Assembly: GCA_021018995.1 (NCBI GenBank)
Contig: CM037585.1
Location: forward strand, 66,776,646-66,840,645
Length of the DNA stretch: 64,000 nt
Direction: 5' to 3'
Source: Chloranthus sessilifolius
Taxonomy: Eukaryota; Streptophyta; Magnoliopsida; Chloranthales; Chloranthaceae
Under the pieces are notes generated by a model. It searched no databases. It was not told the origin of the DNA and saw only the letters and a list, made by a program, of their open reading frames with translations. Positions within the stretch are counted from its first letter, which is position 1, and every line of letters starts with the position of its first letter. Of the stretch, positions 34,433-46,816 are shown in pieces. The position numbers were made by a program, and so were the translations under genes.

Positions 34433-36496
34433 CTGCAAGGAAAAAAAATAAATTTTGTCAATTTGCAAGCTAGACCTCATGATTATAGAACACAAACATC
34501 CACATAATCTTCCTAAAAATTATTTAACTACGTGAGAAATTGATTGAGACAACTCAAATTTGATCAAGACAGATTGCGTTAGAGGGGTGTCTCCAGTTCT
34601 TTAAAACCCCAAAACTCAATCCAATCCTCTAGAAATTCAAACAAGCATGTAAATTTTCAAAAAGCCAATCTAAATGGAGTACTTGAACAACATGAAAAAA
34701 ATAAAGAGAGAATCAGGCTTATAGCTATTTTTAAATCCCAGTAACATAAGTTATTTATACTCAAAATCCAAGGCTCACCAGTAACATAAGTTATTGAACT
34801 AAATCCCAGTAGATGGGACTCAACTCAAAACCCAAGGCTCACCAGTAGATGGGACTCAACTCAAAATTACCATATGATGAAGACCCTACAAGAACTCTCA
34901 AATAGCCAGCTTAACGGCATGTTCTACAGTCGACAATGAGGCACACAAAGTACTTGGAACAGATGGTTAATTGAATAAGTGAAATTGCGGGCTCCTCTGG
35001 TGACAGCATGTTGCAAAGTTGAATCTCTACCTTTGTCAAATTCCTGATGGCATGTAATTCTATAATAGTGGACGTAGCTAAGCAGCTCACCAGTAACAAG
35101 CTTCAACACAAGCAATTTAACATATGTAACATGTAAGGCGGAATGGGATTAGGTTAAAAAACAAAATTATTGTGCAAAACAGTATGAGCCTTGCGATTAA
35201 CAATGAAATACTTTGTTTTCAGTTTGTGATTTTCTTCTTGAAACACACTGCTTTTTAGAGTTTTCAAATGGTTGCAGAACACATATAAGAAGATATAAGT
35301 GATTATAACACAAACCACATGACCAACAGTGTTGGGATGTGGGGACAACTTGTCAATTACCACTCATGTTACTCAGGTCATGGGGCATGCGGCCAAAGTG
35401 TTCCCCAAATCCCATCAATCAATCATGGAATGGATGATAGTAGATTTACGTGTACTAAGCTTAGGTACTAGGTTCTATGACAATGTTATTCTTTCATATA
35501 TCATTATATTCAACTACACAAGCTCAAGTATAATAATACAACACATTATCCATCCATAAGTTAACAAAGAAAGAAGCCAAATACATCTCTATATATCTAG
35601 CTGAGGGGTCTTCAAGTGATTTTAAGTAACAAAGGAATATGCACCACTGAATGGAAAGGTTGCTTCATTGAATTGGTAAGCACCAAATTTTACTCTTAGT
35701 GCTGCTGCTATGTGGAGGTTGCTTGGACATCGATTACTTGTTGATACAGTTAAAGCCAAATCAGAATGGTACTACAATATCACACAACTTCTGGCGTTTA
35801 AGTGGCTAATTGCTTCTTTGAGTTCCCATATGATCTGAGGTTCCATAATTTAATTGAATTTTATAAGAATGCTCATACTCTTACACATTCAGTTGTCCAA
35901 ACACTCCAAAGCATCTGAGATGTGACAAACTCAGATTAGGAGTTGAACATTGATGGAGCCTCTTTATTTTATTGGGACTTTACAGTAAGGAGAACCTGTA
36001 ATTTTCTCTCTATGATTGGCCTACTTTTGTAACTCATTTATGTAAGTGTGCTATACATATTGGTTTAATTGGGACACTCATGGTGTCTGTAATAATTGTA
36101 GGGGTACTATGAGTATTTTTGCTTTCTGCTGGGGGGGTCCCACGAACTTTTGTTTCTAGGATTTGCTATATTTAGGTTGTTGGTTACATTGTCTAAAATT
36201 CAGCGATGGAGAATGTAGATAGGTGTTGAGAACTGAAAAATACTATTTTTCACCCCTTAACTTGAGTCTTGATAGACCTTTGAGAGAACTAAATAAGTGT
36301 TTTAAGTGCTTGTGTTGCAGCTAACAATAAAGACAGGCTTAACCATAAAAGCAGCGTAAAAGTGCCAAAAAGATGACAACCCATGTCAATCCAAAGGAAG
36401 AAAGAGAAGAAACAACCTCACTAGCTGCTGGAAGGTCTGAATTGAAGAGGCAAAGACCTGGTCTCAACCCAGAGAAGAAGTATGGAGCAATTCGAA

Positions 36497-36740
36497 CAGA
36501 AAAATGCACTACAGAGTACTTTTCGTAAAGAACCTAAACTGTTCGCAAAGAACCTGAAACTCTGCGAAAAGAATAAAAACTCCAGGCTTAAGCTTTCGAA
36601 GAGCATCTGAACTCTTCGAAGAGATGATTTACCGTTTCGAAAAGGAGAAAACTCAATTCGAACAGAACCAGAACCCTGCGAAAAGAGCTTCAGGAGTTAC
36701 AACACCTTGCAAAAAGCCCCCTAAACTTTGCGAAAAGGTA
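36497..36740 (+). promoter_or_regulatory. U3 motif cluster (TTCGAA / TTCGCAAAG type) in 5' LTR C
   Basis: The motifs are ATTCGAACAG (twice), TTTTCGTAAAG, GTTCGCAAAG, TGCGAAAAG (several), TTTCGAAGAG, CTTCGAAGAG and GTTTCGAAAAGG. The 3' LTR has the same cluster at 48916-49165, where most differences hit the CG core. The same motif type recurs inside the element at 43850-44120. Confidence 0.55.
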
Positions 36741-37093
36741 TTCTGGAGGTTCTTAGCTTTTGCAAGGGCAATTCATTAATCCGTTTCACGCGTCCCAATG
36801 TATTTAAAAACCTAGGGACGTTCCAGAGGATTCTAAGCATGAAGCGAAGGCATATTCCACCCCACGTGAGTACCCAGAGATGAAATAATTTGGCGGGAAC
36901 TTCTAGAAACTCTAACAGATTTGCAAAATGCATAACATAATTGATGCCTTTTTCACCTGATTGGCTGAACCAGATCGAGGAATTCTGATTGGCCAGAACA
37001 GATCTGGATCCTCGTGCTCGACCACCATTGGTCAATACAGATCTGAGCACCTCTGATTGGTTGATACACATCTGAGCTGGACTTGGGGAAAAC

Positions 37094-37102
37094 TATAAAT
37101 AG
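37094..37102 (+). promoter_or_regulatory. TATA box of LTR C
   Basis: TATAAATAG in the context GAAAACTATAAATAGACG. The copy in the 3' LTR is at 49510-49518. Transcription of the element would start shortly downstream. Confidence 0.7.
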
Positions 37103-38087
37103 ACGAACCATTTGCCCAATTTGGGCATCCAGATTTTGAGTTTCATTCCTATTCCCCCATTTCCAAACCAGATAGTTTGTCTGAAATCCTTGTAATAGCT
37201 TCACTTTGACTTGCAATTGGGAGCTGTGAGACATTTCTGTAATTCAAAAGAGAGTTGTATTCAAGACTACAAATCTGAGAGCTGTTTAAGCTGTGCTCTA
37301 TAATTGTAATGGTGGATTTGAAAAGGTTGCTGTAAACCGTATATTCTCAATTGGATTCATGTTAAGGGTTCCCTCTGATCTCCTTATTTCATTAGACTCC
37401 TTTAGATTTACTATTTTTCACGCAATTTCCCTTGATTCATTAATCCTGTGAGAATTAGTGTTGGTAACCTAATCTCTCACGGCATTTGTAGTGATGCTTC
37501 TTGTTCTAAACTAAGGCTTTGGATTAACGACTATTGGATGGTTTGTGGCCATTAAAGTGGACAGACCATAGCCATAAGCTTAAACCTATTCCTTAAATTA
37601 GATTTATTTCTCTTACATCTGCGCTTGTAGCCAGATGAAGACTGGATCATCTCTCAGTTGAGCTGCTTTCGTTTTCATTAGTTTTCAAGGACCAGATCAA
37701 GTTAGATATTACTTCTCCATTTTTATATAAGTTTACCTCAAACGTTTCCCCAACTCGGATCTGGATCACTTAGTTTAATTTTTACTTTTATCATTTAGCT
37801 AATGTGACAAATTCAACCTCCCATCTTATGTGCTTTCTAGATAGGATAAGAGGCCAGATCTGGTAGCTCAGATCTGGAGGTTTATCTTGCATTTTAGACA
37901 AATTCTCTGTGGACGATCTTTCACTCACTTATATTTAAAACTTGCTACAATTGGCCCTGATCTTGCAGGCTAATTCACTTCTACTTGTGCTGATATTTCT
38001 TTATTTTTTTCAGTATAATTTAGTAGGTGCAAACCTGTTTTCAAAACACACATAAATCAAGCACACTAAGAAGCAACAACAAGTTTT

Positions 38088-38105
38088 TGGCGCCGTTGCC
38101 GGGGA
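38088..38105 (+). other. Primer binding site of element C
   Basis: TGGCGCCGTTGCCGGGGA, 6 bases after the LTR. This is the standard Athila-lineage PBS (tRNA-Asp type in published descriptions as I recall). 38106-38278 is the leader. Confidence 0.92.
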
Positions 38106-38278
38106 ATTTGTCTAAAATAGGTAGACCTAAGTTTTTTTTTTTTTTTATATCATTACTAAACTATTCTATTGTTTATACCTGTGCAGTTATCCATGTCCAA
38201 TTTTTGAAGAAGGAAAACTACTTAAAAAGAAATTCTAAAGGTTTGCTGTGAATAATCAAATTTTTTGTTCTGAGTTGT

Positions 38279-39991
38279 ATGTTTGGTAGGAGGACTCTCA
38301 GCCCCGAGATTGTCCCGCTGAATTTAGAAGTTGAAAGGCTACTACGAACCAAACAAATAACACAGAATTCTGCTACTATGGGAGAAGAACCTCGACTTTT
38401 GAGGGATTACTTTGCACCTGGTGCTTATAATTCTCCCTTTTGCATTCAATTTCCTACTGTTGAAGGAAATTATGAGATCAAATCATCAACTATCCAAATG
38501 CTTCCTTCCTTCCATGGGTTGAGTAAGGAAGATTCATACAAACATGTGGATGAATTCTTGGCTCTTTGCACCACATTCAACATAGCTGGACTTGGTCCAG
38601 AAGCAACCAAACTTAGGCTCTTTCCTTTTTCATTAAAGGATAAAGCTAGAGCATGGTTATCTATGTTAGCACCAAATAGTATCACTTCTTGGAATGATTT
38701 GCAGTGTCAATTTTTAGCCAAATATTTCCCAATGTCTAGAAAAAGCCAATTGAGACAAAGTATCATTTCTTTCTCACAAAACTCAACTGAAACTTTCCAT
38801 GAAGCATGGGAACGATTTAAGGAACTTTTAAGGCAATGTCCTCATCATCAAATTCCCAGATGGCTACGGTTCAAAGCTTCTATCAAGGAATTGATCAAAA
38901 AGGCAAAAATATGGTGGATGCCTCCTGTGGAGGCACTTACTTGCAAAAAATAGTTGAGGAGGTTTGGGACTTATTTGAAGTAATTGGTGAAAACTCAACT
39001 CAATAGGAATCTCTGTCAAGAGATATTGAAAATCCTGTTAGGTTGAACAATCAGCAACCCACCGAAGGGAAGATTTATGAGGTGAATGAGTTGGAAAGAA
39101 AGATGGACAATTTAACCACAAAGTTTGATAGATTGATGGACTCACTTAAAAATCGAAATGTTGCAAGAGTAGAGGAGGCATGTCTAATATGCCAGTCCCC
39201 TACTCATTCAATTGACCAATGTCCTGCTGCACCACAGTTCCCAGATTTAATGGTGGAACAAGCTCATGCTACTCAATCATTTGGACAGATGCAGTCAAAT
39301 GAATATCCATGGAGAGGACACCCCAATTTGAGGTGGAACCAAGGGAATTATCAATCCCAACAGCAGCAACAACCAAAGAACCAAATGCCTTTCAAAACTG
39401 CACAGCCTTATCAGCAAAATTTTTATGCCAAACTAAATTTTCAGCAGCCCATTCCACAACAACCTGTGCAACAATCTGCCCCAGTTCAAACCCCTTCCAG
39501 CTCCCCTTCTTTTGAAGATCAAGTCCTAAATTCACTCCAGAATTTAGGATCTTTAACTCGATCGTGAATTTTCTGACCGAGCATAAAAAGATTGAAGAAA
39601 CATTGAGACGACTTTCAAATACTTTGGCAAAAGAGAGGAAGGAAAGTTACCACCCAACCTTTGAACAATCCCAAAGGATGTTCATGGTTGGAGAAGCTTC
39701 TAATTCACAAGAAGAAGTAAAATCATACCACTTTGAGAAGTGGAAGAATCATACATAACAACGTGGTCTTTGAAGAAGAAAAAATAAGAAAATGATAAAG
39801 ATATGCAAAGAAGAGCAAGATAATGATAGCAAGTGTGATGGACCTCGGAAAAATCAAAAAAATGAAAAACAAAAAAATCCAAAAGTTTCAAAATACTTCC
39901 AAATCAGATGAAGGACTAGTTCCTCATTTACCATTTCCTCATGCAATGAAATCAGATCCCTTTTGATAAAGGGAACACAAAAATAGAGGAA
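38279..39991 (+). pseudogene. gag of element C (degenerate)
   Basis: The ATG at 38279 gives MFGRRTLSPEIVPLNLE. The first 224 codons are open and contain the Gag core (IKSSTIQMLPSFHGLSKED, FNIAGLGPEA, KARAWLSMLAPNS, ECPHHQIP-like CPHHQIPRW). A frameshift near 38870 follows, where A and D read WQLVQ.FYQG. The second half (39043-39567) has the CCHC knuckle CLICQSPTHSIDQC (39181-39222) and a Gln/Pro-rich stretch. It ends in another shift near 39567 and stops around 39760. 39760-39991 is a decayed linker. Confidence 0.88.
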
Positions 39992-42900
39992 ATGATGGAG
40001 ACTTTCAAGCAAGTCAAGATAAATCTACCTTTGCTTGAGGCAATCAAACAAATTCCAGCATATGCAAAATTTTTGAAAGATGTTTGCACTCATAAAAGAC
40101 AGTCTAGGATACAGTTCTCCAAGAAGGTCTTTGCTGTGGAAAGAGTTAATCAGGTGTTATCCATTGCCACACCTCCTAAACTTCAAGATCCTGGAATCCC
40201 CACAATCCCTTGCATTATTGGGGAACATACTATTGAAAAGGCTTTATTAGATCTGGGTGCTAGTGTCAACCGACTTCCATATTCTGTATATGAGAAACTA
40301 GGTTTGGGAGAATTAAAACCCACTCATGTGGTGTTACAACTAGCAGACAGATCTGAAAGGAAGCCAGTTGGGATGATTGAGGATGTATTGGTGGGAGTAG
40401 ATAAATTTTTCTATCATGCTGATTTTCTAGTTTTGGACATGGAACCAACCAAAAGCAAAACGTCCATCCCTGTCATTTTGGGAAGACCATTCCTGGCTAC
40501 AGCAAATGCTTGCATTCAATGCAGGTCTGGAATTATGGAAGTCTCTTTTGGAAACATGAAGGTAAAATTAAATGTTTATAATGCAGTCACACAGCCTCAA
40601 TTTAGTTCTGAAGAATGTTTTCATGTTGATTTATTGGATGAACTGGTAGAAGGGACTTTTCAACAGTTTCTGCAGTGTGAAGAGTTCACCACAAATGTTG
40701 AAGATGCTTTGGGAAATTCTGAAGAAGAAACAGTTTGTATCTCAAATTCTGAGGAAATAAATGTTGTGCAAGGAACTCATAATCAATCAGCAAGTTTCTC
40801 TTCTTGGAAACCTGCTACTCTTCCCCTTCCACAAACAGCTAAGGTACCTTTGTTACCTTCTTTTTATAGCCCACCTGATTTAGAACTAAAGCAGCTGCCA
40901 GAAAATTTAAAATATGTGTTTTTAGGAAATCATAAATCATGGCCTGTAATTATTTCTTCCTCCCTCACAAAGGAGCAAGAGGAAGAGCTGTTGATAGTTT
41001 TAAAAGAGCATAGAAGGGCAATTGGCTGGACTATTGCTGATTTGGGAGGAATCAGTCCAGCTGTTTGCATGCACAAAATCCATTTGGAAGAAGATGCAAA
41101 GCCTTCTAGGGAAATGCAAAGGAGGCTGAACCCTCATATGCAAGAAGTGGTCATGAAAGAGGTTGTTAAGTTATTGGATGTAGGGGTCATTTACCCCATT
41201 TCGATTCAAATTTTGGGTGGCACCTACACGTGTGGTACCTAAGAAATCTGGGATCATCATTGTAACCTCGATTCGTGAGCTTATGTCAACCGGACAAACA
41301 ACTGGTGGAGAGTCCATTGATTACAGAAAATTAAATGCAATGACCAGAAAAGACCATTTCCCCCTCCCATTCATTGATCAGATTTTAGAGAAGCTAGCAG
41401 GAAAAGCTTATTACTGTTTTCTTGATGGTTACTCTGGGTACAACCAGATTCCTGTGTACCCACAAGATCAGGAAAATACCACATTCACTTGCCCTTTTGG
41501 CACTTTTGCCTATAGGAGAATGCCTTTTGGTCTTTATAATGCTCCTGCTACCTTTCAAAGATGCATGTATTCCATTTTTTTTGATATGATTGACCAATTT
41601 ATGGAGATTTTTATGGATGATTTTTCAATCTATGGAGACAGTTTTTCCCAGTGTTTACATCATCTCAAATTGGTATTACAGAGATGTGAAGAAACCAATC
41701 TAGTTCTAAGCTGGGAAAATAGCCATTTCATGGTCACCCAAGGCATTGTCCTTGGCCACGTTGTTTCTCACAAGGGCATTGAGGTGGACAAAGCAAAAAT
41801 TAATTCAATTGCACATTTACCACCTCCCAAAACTGTTAAACATATCAGAAGTTTTCTGGGACATGTTGGATCTTACAGAAGGTTCATTAAGGACTTCAGT
41901 AAAATAACCAAACCTCTTTGTCATTTGCTGTGCCAAGATGTCCCTTTTGTTTTCAATAATGAATGCATGAAGGCTTTTGAATTCTTAAAAAACTGTTTGA
42001 TTTCAGCTCCAATATTGCAGTCTCCAGATTATTCATTACCTTTTGAACTGATGTGTGATGCATCAGATTATGCTTTGGGAGCTGTCCTTGGATAGAGAAA
42101 AGAAAAGCTGCCTCATGTCATAGCTTATGCCAGTAGATCAATGATTGATGCACAGCTCAATTACACAACAACTGAGAAGGAGCTGCTGACAATTGTTTTT
42201 GCTTTAGAAAAATTCAGGTCATATGTCTTGGGTTCATAAATAGTGGTGTTCACTGACCACTCGCCTTTGAAATACCTTCGCCTAAGAAGGATACCAAACC
42301 AAGATTAATCGTGGATTCTCCTATTACAGAATTTGATTCTGACTCAAAGATAAAAGGGGTGGAGAATGTGGTGGTGATCACTCCTAGAATTTTAACTGCT
42401 GAGATTGATAGGCTGCCTATCAATGAATCTTTCCCTGATGAGCAACTTTTTGCCATTAGTGTACACACTCCTTGGTTTGCAAACATAGTCAACTTTTTGG
42501 CTACTGGAAGAATTCCTCAACATTGGAATAAAATGGATAAAGATCTTTTCTTCTCAAAGGTTAAACATTTCATCTGGGAAGATCCTTATCTATTTAAGAG
42601 TTGTGCAGACCAAATAATAAGAAAATGTGTCCCTGACCAAGAATTTCATAGAATACTTTCTATGTGTCATGAACAGGCCTGTGGAGGTCATTTTAGTGGA
42701 AACAAAACTGCTGCAAAGGTTTTGCAGTGTGGATTTTATTGGCCTACACTTTTCAAAGATGCCCTACAGCATTGTAAGTCTTGCGAATCGCTAGAAATTG
42801 GGCAGCATTTCTAAGAGAAACTCAATGCCTTTACAGCCTATTTTGGTAGTTGAGTTGTTTGATGTTTGGGGGATAGACTTCATGGGTCCCTTTCCTCCTT

Positions 42901-43731
42901 CCAATGGGAATAACATCATTCTAGTAGCTGTGGATTATGTATCCAAATGGATTGAAGCCACAGCCACTAAAAGAAACGATCACAAGGTGGTTCTTAAATT
43001 TCTTAAGGATCACATTTTTTCCAGGTTTGGTTTTCCCAGAGCCATTATCAGTGATGGGGGAAGCCATTTTTGTAATAAATATTTTGAAACTTTATTGAAA
43101 AAATACTCTGTGACTCATAGAGTAGCCACTCCATATCATCCACAAACCAGTGGACAAGTGGAGATTTCCAATAGAGAAATCAAACATATTTTGGAAAAGA
43201 CTGTGAAGAAGGATAGAAAGGATTGGTCCTTTAAGCTGAATGATGCATTATGGGCATACAGGATAGCCTATAAAACCCCAATTGGTATGTCCCCATTCAG
43301 GTTGGTCTATGGCAAAGCATGCCATTTATCAGTAGAGTTAGAATATAAAGCTTTTTGGGCCATTAAAACATTAAACATGGATCTAACTCACCGGTAATCG
43401 AAAGCGCAACTTGCTGAGTTGGAGTAGCTGAGAATGGATGCATACACAAATTCAAGATTTTACAAAGTAAAAGTCAAAACTTTCCATGATAAAAATTTAT
43501 TGAGAAAAGAGTTCACAGCTGGCTCTAAGGTATGGTTATTTAACTCAAAACTTAAGTTTTTCCGTGAAAATTTGAGATCCAGGATGGGAAGGGCCATACA
43601 TCGTTATTCGCCTCCTTCGAACTCAAGCTGACATCCTTGATCCAAGTAATGGAAGAATCTGAAAGTAAATGGTCGAGGCTCAAACCATGCATTGAAAATA
43701 CCCAGAGCCTGCGTGCCCATCCATCATCATG
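39992..43731 (+). pseudogene. pol of element C: protease, RT, RNase H, integrase (degenerate)
   Basis: The first frame (39992-41242, 416 codons) carries the protease with ALLDLGASVNRLP and VILGRPFLATANA, then the linker to RT. A frameshift near 41220 leads to RT (41217-42095): HFPLPFIDQILEKL, FLDGYSGYNQIPV and FMDDFSIYGDSFSQC. It stops at 42093 in early RNase H. RNase H is broken (a TAA replaces a codon near 42238). Integrase occupies 42311-43397: [14 protein letters not shown] zinc region, [18 protein letters not shown] and [11 protein letters not shown] give the DDE triad. The chromo-like tail is shifted and ends near 43731. Confidence 0.92.
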
Positions 43732-43849
43732 AACCTCCAAAATCGATGGTAGATAATCGACATTATGTTTTTATTTCATAGTTTTTGCTTAGTTTCTTTG
43801 TTTCTGTTTTTATTCATGATTTGTCTCTTTTCACATGGTTTAAATATGC

Positions 43850-44138
43850 TCGAAGCTAATTCGCAAAGTAATAATTCTCTTTTCACAAAGTTCAATTTAC
43901 TTCTCGAAAAGACTCTGGCATTGTAACGAATCGTCAAAGTAAGGATTTGCTTTTGAATAGTTGGTTCTGGCTATTGTCTTTTCGAAAAGATATTTCAAGC
44001 TAGTTTCTTTCAAAAGATGTTTCAAGCTTATTAACTTTTCGAATGGTAATGATGCCATTCGCAGATTGTAAAAGGTCTATTTTGGAACTTTTGAAAACTT
44101 ATAAAGAACTTTGCGAAATTAACTCGAGTATATTTAAA
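43850..44138 (+). promoter_or_regulatory. TTCGAA / TTCGCAAAG motif cluster with TATA-like box, upstream of env-like C
   Basis: The motifs are ATTCGCAAAG, CTCGAAAAG, TTTTCGAAAAG, TTTTCGAATGG, ATTCGCAGA and TTTGCGAAAT, several with decayed neighbours (TTTCACAAAG, CGTCAAAG). They match the U3 cluster of this element's LTR. The cluster is followed at once by TATATTTAAACCCTTTC (44129-44145), then a pyrimidine-rich leader and the env-like ATG at 44431. This is a candidate internal promoter (inference). Confidence 0.55.
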
Positions 44139-44430
44139 CCCTTTCAAGTAGGGGTTTCATATTCAAAGCTCAAGAGCGACTGCTTTCACGGAAACCCTAT
44201 TTCGTTCTTTCCTTGCTAATTTGTGAAGCTTGCTACATTTTCTTCACCTTTGTTCGATCATTTGAGTTTTCGAGAAGGATTTTAGCTTCTAGTCCGGGGA
44301 TTTCTAAGCAAACAACTTGTTCAATTAAAACCCTAGATCTCGGTATTTCTCACATTCTCTCGCTTTATCATTTGAAAATTTTCAATTTGTGTCAAGATCT
44401 GTTGTGGGCATTTTCATACATCAATTTAGA

Positions 44431-46816
44431 ATGGGAAGCAGAGAAATCGCTATCGCCATGTTCCCAAAATCCTCGCTAAGAAAGTTAGCAAACCTACCCC
44501 CAAGGGAAAAGCCAAAACTTCAGCCAAAAGAAAACTATCTATGGATAAAGCGGATAGGGTGGAGAAAGGGAAGAAAGTGAGACATGAGGAACCCATCTCT
44601 GCTGCTGCTAGTCCTGAGCCTGAGCTTCCCCCTTAGCCTATACATTTGGTACTGCCAAATCCATTCATCGAAGCTCAGAAGTTAATTCCTGAGCTGATTG
44701 TGGACGAAACTTTTTCACAACAAGTCAGTTATCTTTAAGATACATAAGGGAAGCCGCACTAAGCAATATCCTCACCCCTTTGCCAGGGAAAATTTACCCA
44801 CGAATGGTGAAGTTATGGTACCAAAACCTAATCAAGGTCACTGAAAGAGATGCTGATGTCCCTACCCTGGTTATCTTTATATATGATTGCGATCTTACGG
44901 TCACATTTGAAGACATAGGGAATGCTTTGGGGATACCCTTCCGATTTGATCCTGCTGGGCCATTGGCTGCTCCAAAAACAGCCTTCTTTAGAGAAATGGC
45001 TGCACATTTGACCCAAGGAATTGTGGGCACTGGACAGTCCATCATGAGGAGAGACCTAGCCCCCCAATTTCTATTGATGGACTCCATTTTAAGGGAAAGT
45101 TTTTATGTCACCGGGCACAGCCAAGAGAGGAGAACACCAATTCTGGAGGCTCTCTTTCATTTTTCTAAGGGGTAGTTTTTCAATGCCCCTATGTTAATTT
45201 TTGAAGCCATGGCTGATATTAGTGCCAAGTTGAAAAAGGAGCAGAAATTAGCTGGCCTCCCATTTGGTAGATTGATCACAGTCGTCCTCAGAGCCAAGTT
45301 TGACATTGATAATGAGGAACCATTTGAAGTCATTGCTCCTCACACTTTTGGGAAAAAGGCATGGACTACAAGCCAAGCCATGGTGAGAAGGATGAGAGAG
45401 GAAGGCGAACCTGCACCTGCACCTGAACCTACCCTTGCAGTTCCCTTAGAACCAGTTTTGGTAGAACCTGTGGTGACCAGCTCTTTAGCTGCACCACTTC
45501 TCGAAGCAGCTCTGCCAGACCCTGTGGTGACCAGCTCTTTAGCTGCACCCATTTTTGAAGAAACTTTCCTTCCCATGGTGACCAGCTCTTCAGCTACACC
45601 AATTTTTGAGGAAGTTGGCCTTTCACCCTCCTCCCCTATTCCAGCCCCTGCCACTTCACCTATCCCAGCTGTCCCATCTCCCATACCCTCCATTATTCCA
45701 ATTATAGATTCCCCCTCTACACCAACCACTCCAACCATACTCACACTACCAATTTCTCCCACCAATGCCCCTGTTTTAGCTACAGACTTTATTGCCCCAT
45801 CTCCCTGCACTCCTCTTCTCCAAAGCCCCTCAAATTCACCTGCTCATTCGGCCCACACACCTGAAGTATCCCATACACCATAACCTGAGCCTTTCACTAC
45901 AGAGGCTTATTCTTCCTTAATGGGATCTATTTTTGAAACCATCGAACTTGAACCTACCCCTATACCTGACCCTCATCATTTCACCCATTTACCTACTTCC
46001 CCCTTTACACCTCCACCCTCCACTTCAGTTGTACCAGTCCCTGCTATGCCCACCTCTCCCCCACCTGCCTCTATTACCCAAATACTTGCCTACCTCCAAT
46101 CCATCGAAGCCCAACTCCAAATCAACACCGAAAACTAGTCTATGACCAATGACCTACTCCAAACCTTAGCCTCCACATCACACACAACCACCATTACCCC
46201 TTTACCTACTGTTGATTCCCATGCTACCCAAACTGAACCAGAGGTAGTATTGGTTGATCTGCCCACCCCCGCCACTACTGCCCATGCAACCCAAATTGAA
46301 CCTGAATTCCCTCTGGTGGCATCCACTTCACCACTCCCCACTTTCGCTGAGCAAGCCACTCAGACCGACCCTGAAGTCCTCCTTCTGGACACTTCTTCTC
46401 CCCCTCCCACAGCTGGGACACCTTTGGTCCCCTACCATTCCATTCCCCTTCCCCGATTTGCCTCACTCAGAAGAGCCATGGAAGAAAATCCTTATATCTG
46501 CAGAGATGTTCTAAAAGGGTTAGCTGATTTACAAGCCTACATTCGAACCCCTTATGAAAAACAGATTCGGAAGTTAGAGTTATTTATGAAATTTGAGAGA
46601 GAGAAAATGAAGGACTTGCTGGGTCAAACCTTTCAGATGGTTAGGAGCGAGCAGCACAAGGTGACCATGTTACAAGCACAACTTGACCAAGAAAAACTGA
46701 AGACCACTAAACTTGGCAAGTACATTGGCCTCACCAAAAAGATAAAATCAGAGGAATACACTGAGCTGCAAAACACAATCCAGGAGAAGGCTCAATCAAG
46801 TTCAGACTCCAATTGA
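44431..46816 (+). pseudogene. env-like ORF of element C
   Basis: The ATG is at 44431 (MGSREIAIAMFPKSS), with an early frameshift into a Lys-rich stretch (KVSKPTPKGKAKTS). From 44780 to the TGA after 46813 one frame is kept with three nonsense codons (45173, 45881, 46136). Core: PRMVKLWYQNL, LGIPFRFDP, QERRTPILEALF and MLIFEAMADIS. A Pro/Ser/Thr-rich region follows with a threefold repeat of VTSSLAAP (starts 45470, 45524, 45575). A C-terminal coiled-coil-like region (EKQIRKLELFMKFEREKMKD) ends in QSSSDSN. Function is unknown; no clear membrane segment. Confidence 0.8.

Larger units (their letters stand above)
33546..36218 (+). mobile_element. CACTA-like transposon end with captured-gene-like content
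   Basis: 33546 begins CACTACGTGAAAAAGCC, close to the CACTACAAGAAAA termini of plant CACTA (En/Spm) transposons, preceded by TGA, a possible 3-bp duplication. Within 200 bp are two strong subterminal hairpins built on AACCACT/AGTGGTT repeats. Farther in is an ARGONAUTE gene fragment on the minus strand (34075-34432). No transposase ORF is visible and the opposite terminus is not found before LTR H, so the element is truncated or nonautonomous. 34433-36218 is otherwise unassigned, with short ORFs only. Confidence 0.5.
36224..38081 (+). repeat. 5' LTR of element C (1858 bp)
   Basis: It begins TGTTGAGAACTGAAAAATAC and ends GAAGCAACAACA just before the PBS. U3 holds the TTCGAA/TTCGCAAAG cluster (36497-36740). 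TATAAATAG is at 37094-37102. The conserved block GGCCATTAAAGTGGACAGAC is at about 37547-37566 and CTTGCTACAATTGGCCC near 37950. Confidence 0.96.

Noticed and set aside
34911..35363. Minus-strand ORFs upstream of the AGO fragment as further AGO exons or another captured gene
   Set aside because: No AGO motif upstream (such as NNLCYT or the PIWI catalytic blocks) and no convincing similarity to any family. The LHAIRN resemblance to ELDAIRK is too short.
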